A stretch of 64,000 nt of DNA, taken from assembly GCA_000349905.1 (NCBI GenBank), contig KB722747.1, positions 655,140 through 719,139 of the forward strand. Direction: 5' to 3'. Shown piece by piece: positions 1-10,507 of the stretch. The position numbers were made by a program, and so were the translations under genes. Below the pieces are notes generated by a model. That model searched no databases. It had not been told where the DNA came from and saw only the letters and a list, made by a program, of their open reading frames with translations. Each line of letters opens with the position of its first letter. Position 1 is the stretch's first letter. Source of the stretch: Volvariella volvacea V23 (taxonomy: Eukaryota > Basidiomycota > Agaricomycetes > Agaricales > Pluteaceae).

Positions 1-2631
1 AGTGTCGATCTACTACTTCAGTCCTGCATCCCCTACTATCTTGAACAGTTACTGGTGGATGTGAATAAGATGAAAGCGCTACCGATATCAGGCAGTCTAC
101 TCACGAAGTTCCGCATTGAATGACCCTCGGGCTTGCTCCAATTCATCTGTAATTGGAATTTCCACAAGTGAACGAGCTTTCTTCAATTCGTTGAACTCTA
201 AGACTTGACCGTGGACGCGGACTTCAACGGAGAAGGGGGGCGTACCCTGAAGCGAAAAAAGGATGGAATTAAAACCTGATCAAAGAGAAAAATGGGTTAC
301 TCACAACTAGGTTGACCTCTACAGGAACGAACCCGGAGTTGCAGCTCCATATGATACGCTTACCCCCTTCAGAAGGTCGAACGGCCCAGGATGCGGACGC
401 GGGCGTTGCTATTGACTGCTCGATAGGATGGGATGGTAAATTAACCCTCCTATAGTTGGAATCGCTGATGTGAAGGAAGTTGTAAAGGTAGTGACCTTCT
501 TGAGAGGGCTGAAGGGTCAATTCGGCCTTTGAAACGTCATATCTCTTGGTGTATGTCCTGGATGTCTCCTTGTTTCTTTGCAACTCATACTCCACGTGGA
601 AGGGAGGGCTCCCGGTGAAAATCAGAGATAGCGCGAGTCCAATGTCACCATAACTAAAAAAAAAATTCAAGCCACGGCTTGGTCCTACATCAGCAAGAGA
701 CTTACCAGCTTGTGAGCGGTCTCCAATCGATTGCCATCGTCGGCAGAGCGACCTGGGAGACATGGCACGCCTGTGGTTCGAGGATCTCTCCTGGGCACCA
801 CTATGGGAAACAGAAACTTTCAGGGACTTTGCATAACTAGAAATGCCGCGACTTACCTGACCCTGGACTCGCACAAGCGAGTAGTAGCCAGGCGCACCAA
901 CCGGAACGATAACCTCCTGACGCGCTGTGTTAGGTCTGAATGTGCGCTCCCAGGGAATTAGGGATCGTGTCCTCGCTCCAGCAGCTTCTTCGCCCTCCGG
1001 CGGTTCGTACCTCATATGGACCTCCCAAACTGAATCAGGTGTTTCCGTCACGTTGGCTCCGATAGTCAACAAGGCTTCGTGACCCAAGAGCATATTCAGT
1101 CCTTTTTCATCGTCGCAATTCTTGAATGAGATTGCAGTCTTCGGCAAAACGGTAAACGAACGAGTTGTGCGAGCTTTTCGAAAGACTGATTTCCCATCCT
1201 CGGCAATCTCCAGATGAGGCAGACGAATGATATTTTCGACGCCATCCCTAATCTCTTCGAGAGAATAGAGGTGGTCTCCAGTCGGGTTGAGTGCGATCGT
1301 TACGGCGTGTTGGAATTCTTGGATACTTTGAGAGGCATAACGCTCCCTTTGCATGTGCGAATTGCCGGTTTTAGGTGCAGTATAGGCATATCCACGCCCG
1401 CGAGAGAAATCAGACCCAGCCTCGATGGCCTCTGTGGTGTAATGCTCAGTCCTACCATTGATGGTTCTGGACCACTTGAGCGTGAGGGGAGGAACACCGA
1501 AAATATCAAGTAACAATTGATCATGGGTTTCTTCGCCAGCACACCTAAAATCACGGTGCCTTGGTCCGCCGACACTGACTTGACCACCAGCTGATCCTCC
1601 CCATATCCCTGCTCCGCTCCCTTGTGCGGCACCACCGGAGGCACGAAAAGATCGGGGATTGGCCCCTCCTCCATAATTGACGGACGCATCCAGTAGAGCA
1701 AATTCAGCTCGCGGGCATGGCACGATAGTGAGTTGGTCAGGGAACAAAATACGGGCTCCAACCCTACTGCTGTCGAGAATCTGATCAAGTCGTATGGTAC
1801 CAGGCTTTGAGACTTGAATGTAGACTAGACTGTGAGACGAGGATGGGAGAAAGGTGTGCTCCATGTTAGTCTTGCCGAATGCGTTTCGTTTAGTTCCAGC
1901 TGCCTGGCGTGCTTTTTCGATGCGATTGAGGTCTTTCTTTGAGAGATCCACCTGATCGCGACCCGAAAAGCTGGAGTCGTCAATGTGGTTATTGGCAGAG
2001 ACGAAGTAGCGAATATGGCTGGGAGTGGATAAGCCCTTGAGGAGGATAGGGACGAAGACGGAGTCGGAGGGATTGGAAAGACAGAATTGGAGTTTATCTG
2101 GATTCAACTGAGCATTGGCCACAGGTGAAATCTGAACAACATGGCAACCAGGCAGATTGCTATTCGAACCACAATCACTCTGACTCGTGAAATATGACGA
2201 AAAACCGGTATTCTTGCCGGTAGCTGCTTTGAAAGTGTGAGTGTAGCGGCCTTTGCTGAAGTGCTAGAGACATACCATAATCTCCAGACGGATCCAGCGC
2301 ATGTGCAGGCTGCGGAAGAAGGAGAACAAGTATATAAGAAACTACCACAGACGAGACCACAAGTAAGGGGACCAGTCGGCTTCGCCTTGGATGAGACCCG
2401 AAAGATTGAAAGTAGGAAATTGAGAGGCTTATCGCATCCAAGGCAAGCCACAATTTTGGGTCTTGGTTGGGGTCTTGCGAATACTTCTGCACAACTTTAA
2501 TGGTCTGCCCTCATGTTAGCACCGACGCATGAAGAGGAAGAGAAATCAACCTGTATTAAAATACCAACTGTCGCCAAGATGTTACCCAAAGTATAGCTCT
2601 GTGGCGCCTGTGGTTGGCTATTTTCTGACAT
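1..2631 (-). CDS. POM152: Nucleoporin POM152 (5' part, runs off the window)
   Basis: Pore-membrane ring nucleoporin: an integral membrane protein that anchors the nuclear pore complex and carries Ig-like repeats in the perinuclear space. The first exon (2551-2631) starts at ATG 2631 and is followed by a 46-nt intron (2505-2550) containing GCTAAC. Hydrophobic segments near residues 13-27 and 70-90 form the membrane region. The following exons give family-typical strings such as VYIQVSKPGTIRLD, VVQISPVANAQLNP, FGVPPLTLKWSR and CPGEILEPQAC. Small introns near 2222-2270, 770-840, 660-705, 250-290 and 40-90 restore the frame; for example, TSC joins YGDIGLALSL after a T-rich intron near 650. The 3' part lies before base 1. 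The N-terminus is shorter than I expect for the family, so an upstream exon may be missing. The identification is strong; exact exon edges are inferred. Confidence 0.88.
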
Positions 2632-3321
2632 ATGCGAGTTAGTTGGTTGGTTGGTGTCGCAAAGAATGAGAAAGGGGCAGTGGCAGAGCAAACAAGTGAT
2701 CAGGTAGTGAAAGTCCTCCCAATGCAATTATCCGACCAAATAGTGCGATGATGGCCTTCATGTTCCCTCGTGTCAATATGCAAGCCTGTGCTCGGACATC
2801 TGCAGGAGGATTACGTACGGATGATAGATGTTTTGTTCCATAACGAAGATAGGACTAAGACTAAGGTCCTGGTGCAAGCCCAGCGCCAATCGACGATCCA
2901 ATGGAGAAGAACCTGTTCCAGACTCGTTTCGTCAGGAAAAACACGAGTTCATTCACGCCAACAAAGAGGGTCTGATGTTGATTGAACTTTGTGTTCTTGG
3001 ATAACCCGGGGGTTGAACGGAGGTGATGGCAGTTGGCTCACAAAGGTACCGATCATACATCGTCCAATGAGAGGGCTTTCCTTTTTAAGAATAGGGGCAA
3101 TTGATTTCTATTGGCTGGCATTTAGCACTGTTGAAATTCCGTATCTTTTTTTCTCTCTCGTTGAACCCGCTCATCTCTTCGCCATCTGCTTTGGTCCTGG
3201 CCTCGTCTTGCAAGTTCTTGGTTATGAATTAGTGACTCTCCGTCTTGCGGCAGCTATATCCTGAAGGGGGTATGTAATAAACTGCACATCAGGAGTGGCT
3301 GTTTGGGATCATACGATTACT
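2632..3321. other. Divergent intergenic region between POM152 and the zinc-ribbon gene
   Basis: The flanking genes start in opposite directions, so both promoters should lie here. I see no convincing coding exon. Open frames on the plus strand (2770-2985, 2989-3264) have no recognisable motif and no consistent splice partner. Confidence 0.5.
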
Positions 3322-6300
3322 ATGCAGCAGAGGCGTATTCAGCGCGATACAACACCCATGAGCAGAGTTGCGCGTATACGTGATGCTCTGGAACCACTGG
3401 ATTTACAATCGGCTCGAAAGCGGAAACGGTCTAGCAGAGTTGTCGCTCATCCAGGGACGTCATTGGAGAGGCGCAAGGTGGGTTGCACGTTTGTTTGTGA
3501 ATCCTCAGAGATCATTTCTCGCTATGGTGAAGTGCATGTCTACATGTTCCCGTTACCCTGCAGTGGGCCATTGTCAAGTTCGTCGAACCCCCGCCCAAGC
3601 TTCTGTTCGGTTCTTGTTCATGAGCGCTTGTCGATCTATTGAAAGTACCACACGTTTTCAACGTGGTGTTGATATTGCATACATTCCCAGGACAGCCGTG
3701 GACATCATTTGAATGGGAGCAGTCATTTTGCAAAAGCTCATGTGAGTTCGAATTCGATCCCAGACACGCTAGCCCAAATGACATACGCTATCGCAGCCAA
3801 TGTATGTAAGAATCAACCCAATCTACGACGAAATACCAACCCGAAAGCAGAATATTAGGCTCTCGTGAGAATCACCATGTAATACCTCATTACAATTCCC
3901 GAGGGGAGCTGGTCATTCCGTATCAAGCACCCGTGCTTGCACATTCGAAGGGCGTCAATCTGATACCCACACAACGGCCAGAACATAATATCCGAACTTG
4001 CAATCAGTCAGGGTGTGACACAAAGTTAGCACCCTACGACCCTCGTGCATCGTGCATGCGTTGCCAGACCTTAGGCAATCGCAAGGGCCAAGACTCTCGG
4101 ACTGTGCCTCCGCCAGCTGCACTAGTCAACTCTCCCAAAACCAGCGTGTCTTCTTCGGGCCTTTCTTCTCGTTTGACTATCAAAATTGGTTCAGCTGCTC
4201 GTAGGACCCCGGCATCAAGTGACCCTAATCCAGTAGGTCTTGCCATTACGTTGGAGTGCCGCCGCAATACCGAATCGCAGCAGGATGCAGGGCAAATATC
4301 CCATCATGAGATCCCTGATCGGACAGGCGCTCATAAACCAGACAGGAATCAGGTAATAAGACAAAAAGTTTTTCTTCGACTGCGAATTTCTGATCATCGC
4401 ACTTAGACGTACACGCCTGTCGGTGACAGCCCAAAGTTTGCACCAACACCACCCCAGACACCCATACCTGAACAAGTATGTATGCTACTGTGACAAGGAA
4501 CTCATTTTCTTAATGAAGTGCCTCAGACTTCCGTTCGAGTGTGTTCAACCCCTGGCTGTACGGGACTGATACCAGCATCATCTCAGGCTGTGCGATGTTT
4601 GCCTTGCGTTTCTCATTCGTGGAAGAATCGTCCAGCAGAGATTCAAGAGCGACTGATTAAACTCCAACGCAAGAAGTCTGTGACATGGGCTCCTGATGTT
4701 ATAGACAAAAGCGAAATTGACGAGTCAGTTCAGACACAAGCAGCGAGCAACCCACCCATCACGATTATTCTTCCTTCCCTAAGGCGCAAGCCTTCTTATG
4801 ACGTCATACCGAACACCATCAACGAGGGTTACCATCCGGAGACTGATATCGTCAGCGAACCGAACCCCAACCCTTCCTCCCCGCATAAGTCTCCTACATT
4901 ATCCCTTCACTCCAGCCCCATTAATATCAATGATCCGTGGACACTCTCGGCAGCTCCCACTGCATTTGATGATAGTGATCTCACTGAACTTAGTTCCTCC
5001 GAGGAAGGTGATTCAGCAAATAGCTCAGAATGTGATTCGGAAAGTAGTTCGGAAAGTAGCTCGGAAAGTAGCTCCGAGACTTCAGCGGAAAGCGGTGAGG
5101 ATGCAGTAAGTGCTAAAGATAACTGCCTAAGGGATGGTAAATAACCTTGTCATGAATTCCTCAGCCACCTAGACAATTGAGTGGGCTGAAGATCCGGCTA
5201 CCTGCGGAAGCTATTCGTGCCGCTCTATCAGCTCGTCGATGTGCAATTTCCAATTGCAAGACCTATGTGGATGGTGACTATCCTTACAAGTGTTGCATCG
5301 TGTGCAGGGCACGCAAGCGTCAATATCAACGCAAGCGATTACAATTGAAAGGAAGGCATGTTCGCCTCGCGGAGGAAGATAGTTTGCACGTAGCGGGTGA
5401 GAATAACACCGATGACGATTTCCTGGTATAGCATCTTCCATTCTGGATGGCATTCTTTGTTCCTTATTAATCTTACGTTTATCAGCATAACTCCCACATT
5501 GATGGTGATCTAGCGCTGGTACCTGGTGCACGACTTTGTTCGACACGACTTTGCACGCAGGTGATTCTGCCAAGGTCGGAGTACAAATGGAAGCGCTGTA
5601 AGCGCTGTAGGTCTCATGGTCCCCCTGCCCTATCTCCGTCGGCCACCGCAAAAGTCGACAAATATACACCAAGTGTGGTGGTGAGACAAAGACAGGTGAG
5701 AATTTGAAGTCATGGCTTCCACACTAACTGCACACTGAACTATCCCAAAAAACGTAAGTGTCAGAATCCTGACTGTGGAGCACCATTAGACAAACAGGAA
5801 GCCAACTCGCCGTGTCCTCGATGCCAGACCATTTGGATTGGCACGGGGAATATTGATAGCAGTGAAAGTTCCTCACCATCCTCACACCCGCAACAAGGAA
5901 AACAAGTTGCCCAATCCTTGTCCGACATTGCCTTATCTCAAGTATGGCATTTTATTCTTGGAGAATAGAAGAAGTCCTGACTTGATCGTGTCTTTTAGAC
6001 CCAGGCCAATTCAATTTACTACCCAGAATATCAATCCCTTTCTAAACTGTTAACCCACTTTCAGTTACGCCTTAGCAGCTTCCTTCAGACTCGATCGGTT
6101 TATTCACAGCTTAAGCCGAATGCACCTGATCGTACCCACGTGTTCAACTTCAGTGGCGAATTCTCCCTAGTAGCACTTGACTTTGATGTCATGGCTCGCA
6201 AAGAGGCAATTGTTCAGTACATTATACAGACGAAGAAAGAAATTGAAAGAGTATCGACCTTCCGATTCAAGTCCGTGCTTCCCTGTGTCTTCTGCTGTTG

Positions 6301-6578
6301 GGCTAATGTGATCTATTTTTAGTGCGAAGAGCATGGTAACCCTTTCAAAGGATAGAGTGTCCATTCGATTTCACCTTCCGTCCACTCAGGGAGACAGCAC
6401 CACTGCTGCTCCAAATGCCCCAGTTGCCCCCAACGTTATTCCACCTGTTTCTGGTGGAAGTCCGGATGGTGTCCTAGCTATTCCTCGTGGCGAGCTTGAC
6501 ATCGCCGTACTCGTTGATCGTTCTCATAGGTGCCTTCCAGGAGAGCGCATCATCATACGCTTCCGATCTATTGGCTAA
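3322..6578 (+). CDS. Unrecognised protein with five C4 zinc-ribbon-like motifs
   Basis: I do not recognise a named family. A ten-exon model is in frame throughout: 3322-3577, 3691-3801, 3859-4352, 4407-4475, 4527-5105, 5165-5425, 5486-5695, 5759-5941, 5999-6270 and 6323-6578, giving about 896 aa. Five motifs of the form C-x4-C-x12-14-C-x2-C are visible, for example CNQSGC..CMRC, CSTPGC..CLPC, CAISNC..CCIVC, CSTRLC..CKRC and CQNPDC..CPRC. Motifs 3 and 4 are followed by basic stretches such as RARKRQYQRKR. Between motifs lie Pro/Ser-rich linkers and an acidic serine tract. The C-terminal 170 residues (from about 5999) lack cysteine pairs and look folded, with alternating hydrophobic strands (FSLVALDFDV, VSIRFHLPS, DIAVLVDRSHR). 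A nuclear, nucleic-acid-linked role is only a guess. The first two exons are least certain (donors GTTCGT at 3578 and GTCCGT at 6271). Confidence 0.72.
5036..5082 (+). repeat. Short coding tandem repeat (Ser/Glu tract)
   Basis: An approximately 12-nt unit close to TCGGAAAGTAGT is repeated about four times inside the zinc-ribbon gene. It encodes (S-E-S-S)n within an acidic, disordered linker. Such tracts vary in length by slippage and could look like CK2-type phosphorylation substrates. Confidence 0.7.
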
Positions 6579-6947
6579 TATCACTAATTTTTTTCTTGTA
6601 CTTTGTTGTTTTTCTGTCTCCTTGAGGATTCCCCCGTTTTTGCTGGCCGCATTGTACATGAAGACGCACGATACTACATAATGTTATATGTCTATTTGCC
6701 CGAGACTCGATACTCGGTATTACTCGATCCAATGTGATAGAGGTAGTGGGAAGTTATGTACAAATTGATCATGACTATATTCATGAACTGAATCCAATCC
6801 AGTTAAGTTGAATTATCCCGGCATAGTAGTTCATTAAAGTCCAAATATGAAACAGATGAATAATCGTATGGTCATAACATCAAGCAGAGCATGCACGACT
6901 ACCCAGGCCTTTGAATTGGTGTAGAAGGCTGGCATTGTTGAAGAGGA
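6579..6947. other. Convergent 3' intergenic region
   Basis: This separates the stop codon of the zinc-ribbon gene from that of the secreted-protein gene on the other strand. It is AT-rich and contains no supported exon. It probably holds both 3' UTRs and polyadenylation signals. Confidence 0.5.
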
Positions 6948-8294
6948 TCAACCAATGGACACGAAGGTGAATGTCTGGAAATTGTTCGTGTTCGTATGAG
7001 GAAACGTTGTACACCCCAAATCGTAAGCTTACCAGTGGAATAATCGCCGGCGTGGGAAACCTCGCTTGAAATGCCGCACCATCGCCGCCCGCGTATGCGC
7101 CTCCGTTTTGTGACCACAGAAAGGTGGCGGGTGTTGCTTAAACACTCATTTTGAGGACACGCATAGTAGCATAGTGGACTTAATAGAATTGAGAAACTTA
7201 CATCCATCAGAGTTGATCCACTGGGGCGTAATCATCCCATTGGATAAATTGATGTTCCACTTTTGGCTCCAGATTATTGATTTGCACCAGTTAGAAGAAC
7301 AGGAATACGCACAACATCGGATTCAACTGCCCTTGAGAATCCAGTAACCTCAGAATAAGAGTTTTCTAAAACGCGAGGGGTGGACCCAGGGCCAGCTAGA
7401 TAGGCGGGGAAGATTAATGACATTGCATCGGGGGTGAAGGAACCTTTACTTGGAGTTACACCACCAAGGTATAGGTAGCTATTGAATTGATATATCTTTA
7501 GTTAAATGTAGCGGAAATTTTTTAGACGGACTTGAAGGAACCAGCTCCGATATCATTTGATGGGTTGTCTCGACCGACGATTAAGCCAAGTACCGGAAAA
7601 TCCTCGATCTCAGAATTCTGAGTGGTGGTGAAATCACTATATTGTGAGTTATGAAATGAATACATCGGAAATGGTACCCACGTACTTCGACTGTCAATCT
7701 AACCTGACCAGCTGATGTAGCGTCTTGTGGTACTCTGAATCGTACAATCATGGCGTCTGATTGGAGAGTCAGAATGCGATATTGGGCCATACTGAAGGCG
7801 AAACGGGACAAGTAGCCCCTCGATACTCCTGTTCTGCTATCAAGAGCTCGTATATAACCCCTTCTGGTCACCTGTGGGGCACCCGATGGCACGGGACCTA
7901 GGTAATCGTCATCTCTACCTCCTAAAAACCAGTTAGGTCTGCAAAAACTTAATCAAGAGACTGAGCACTCACTCTGAAATATCTTTCCGCCCTTCATCCT
8001 AATTACTGGTGGTTTCAGCGGAAATCCTTTCCTCATCCGCTCCGCATTGGTCATATCAGGTGGAATATAGCGCTTTTTCGTTTTTTGGTTTCGCGTGTAA
8101 CCCGGAAGCACGTCACGAACTGCAAATAGCTCGGGACAATACTCAGCAAGGCATGTCGATGTTGCGTTAGTTGTAGGTGTCGGAATCGAGTCATCGACTG
8201 TTCCAGTTTCCCGACACCTTACCGGCTTGTTGAAACAACACAGTACGACGAACAAGAATGCGATGGACAGAACATTATCCCAATGCACCCGCAT
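6948..8294 (-). CDS. Secreted protein of unknown function
   Basis: The product begins at ATG 8294 with MRVHWDNVLSIAFLFVVLCC, a clear signal-peptide-like stretch followed by CFNKPVRC, so it is likely exported. A seven-exon model stays in frame to TGA 6948-6950, giving roughly 320 aa. Conserved-looking strings are RRGYIRALD, SMAQYRIL, GSFNYLYLGG, VWNINLSNGMITPQW and PATFLWSQNGG, ending in TFTFVSIG. This pattern resembles a secreted family I associate with Agaricomycetes (a YLYLGG segment, an IW/VW-N segment, an FVSI C-terminus) with no known activity. Introns are small: GTGAGT near 7972, GTACGT near 7686, GTCCGT near 7531, GTGCGT near 7317, GTAAGT near 7207 and GTAAGC near 7030. No catalytic motif is evident. 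Confidence 0.75.
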
Positions 8295-9418
8295 GACAAC
8301 GGTGGTCTCTGGCTGTTGCAGAAGAGATGCTCTGCACTAAGTTTTGGGATTCCACAGTTTTGAGTTGTCACTAGGTGAGTGAGAAACAAGAGAAGGGAGA
8401 AATAATATATACTTCCAGTGCACTGTCTGCGGTCCTCCGTAAAGCACGTTGCCTTAGGACACGTCGGCGCACCATCACGAAAGGTTTCGTCAATGATTGC
8501 GGCACTTTATAACATATATTGGACTGCTTTTCAGGGTGAGTTGACTTTCGAACTCTGCTTTGATGCTCTTTGAGAGTGAGAATGAAGACACAGGACATCG
8601 GAACCCTTATGGTCTCGACAAGGCTCTCCGTCCTCCCTATCCATGCTCCAACTGTTGCAGCCGTAGTGATTGCACAACGTGGATGACCATTGTGCAGAAG
8701 AGCGAACACCGAAAGACGAACTTACTGACGGAAATACACGCTTGCCAAGACACTTTAGAAAGCTAGGGATGCACACCTGTGAGAGGCCGAACGAAGATTA
8801 GGCCTCGAGGGCTCAAAGTCGGCGCCCTGATATCGCTAAGCAGGGTAGTAATGTGTGAGCGGAACGAAGAGGCCGAGAGAGGGATAAAGGTTGTGTCTTG
8901 GAACAGAACACCTGCCATAAATGCACCATGAGTGCATGTCCTTATTACAGTGAAGGTGTCAAATTGCTGTCAGGATATACGATCCTTTGCCAAGAAGCCA
9001 CGTAAGTAGCACAGGGTTACATGTCAGATAAGACTGACCGCGGTCCGTGTAGCGATAGTTGCGTTTGGTGCTTTAAAAATGATTGTAGTGACGGTACCAG
9101 GATGTGTTTGCCCCTGCGATAGTGCAGATGCAGGCAACCTAGCGAGATGCACATAGCACGCTAGGCAAGAGGACGCACGACATAGTCTACTTGAATCGAC
9201 AAGCGAAGTGTACTCCGGGCCTGTTTACTTGACAGGTTTGAAGGTTCGTCAGATGTCACTCTGTGAGTGCTAATGCGAGCGTGAAATGAATGCAAGCGTA
9301 TAAGGAAAGTCAATTTGCGACATGCCGTCTATCTGCGATCATGCAGGCTGAAACGCTTCAAAACCAAGCGGCGTGCCTCGCGATTCCCGAGGTGGAGAAT
9401 AAATTGCATCACAACATA
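8295..9418. other. Gene-poor region, left part
   Basis: It contains the presumed promoter of the secreted-protein gene just above 8294. Open frames near 8371-8776 on the minus strand have no motif, start context or splice partner that I can support. Nothing else is recognised before the inverted-repeat element. Confidence 0.45.
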
Positions 9419-9420
9419 TA

Positions 9421-10202
9421 CAGTCATCAACCACTCCTTGAGACACAACCGTTCATTGAGACAAATGGGAACTACTCCTGCCACACTTTTTCTACCTCGG
9501 AGTTTTTTCATGGCACATTGGTTGTATATATTCTACAAATCTACCATGTCTGAAGCCAGCCGAACAAAAACTCGATGAGCAAGAAATGAATCTCTGTGAA
9601 ATCACAAAAACATGAAATTTGTGTTGTTGATTATTACAGAATGGCCTTCAGAAAATCTTTCTCTTTTTTTGAACACTGACTGTGTACAGTTATAATTAAT
9701 AGCTCTCATTCTCTCAAAGCACAATTATATCATACAATACCTGTAGAGTCTTGCTTGTCTGGCTATGAGCAAGCAATATTGTGTTATCAGGTCACATCAC
9801 GCTTTACTTCTTTTGGAAGATGACAACAGGAAGGATGAAGACCTCGATGGAGGAAGCCTGATTTAGTTGGAATTGAGCTACCAGTTGAGTGCTTCAAGCT
9901 GTCCACTGGCAAATCAAGTGATTCCGAACCCGAGAATGAGGATTGAGGAAGAGGTGGAAAAGGCAGACAACTAGCTGATCAGGCATGATGTGACATGTCT
10001 CAAGGAATTGACATGGGACTGATAACGGATTAACTCACTTTTTATGCTTGCTAGTCGTCTACACATGTCTCTGTGTTCAAACAACTTGATATTATTATAC
10101 AGTAAACTCATTTTTTGTTATTGGATCTAATGAAAATGACAAGTGGTTTATAAACACGAAGCCAAACAAAATTTCGGCGTCTCAAGGAGTGGTTGATGAC
10201 TG
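9421..10202. mobile_element. Tc1/mariner-like non-autonomous element (MITE)
   Basis: Two perfect 24-bp terminal inverted repeats, starting CAGTCATCAACC and ending GGTTGATGACTG, lie at 9421-9444 and 10179-10202. Each is flanked on its outer side by TA (9419-9420 and 10203-10204), the target-site duplication used by the Tc1/mariner/pogo superfamily, whose TIRs often begin CAGT. The 782-bp body is AT-rich and contains no transposase-like reading frame, so it would need to be mobilised in trans. Perfect TIR identity suggests recent insertion or selection for transposase binding. Superfamily assignment is an inference from the TA and CAGT signature alone. Confidence 0.75.
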
Positions 10203-10204
10203 TA

Positions 10205-10507
10205 ACTCTCCAAAAAAGTGAGCATATACTGTAGCCAGTGCTGGGGAGTTTGTGACCTGATTGATGACGTAAAGCACTTTCTGGTTGAAGAGTACGGAAG
10301 TAACTAGGATTCCCCGGAAGTCGTAGTGTTGTTTGTGGCTATTTAGTGGCTTGTCCCTTCCGCCCGACTTCCGGTGCAGACAATTTCTACACCTTGACTA
10401 GCTGCCCGCTAGCTAATAAAAGGCCTGAGCTTCAGCTACTTGCTTGTTCTTCTGTTCCTCAACACTAACGCAACAGTGCAACTCTGACTGTGACTTCTGG
10501 CTAGGCA
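10205..10507 (+). promoter_or_regulatory. Presumed upstream region of the 5-oxoprolinase gene
   Basis: About 300 bases separate the mobile element from ATG 10508. A TATA-like AATAAAAGG lies at about 10414-10422, some 90 bases upstream of the ATG. No other regulatory motif is recognised. The element sits close enough to influence transcription, but that is speculation. Confidence 0.35.

Noticed and set aside
8371..8776. Minus-strand frames rich in Cys and Ser upstream of the secreted-protein gene
   Set aside because: No signal peptide, motif or splice partner; overlapping frames on both strands argue against coding.
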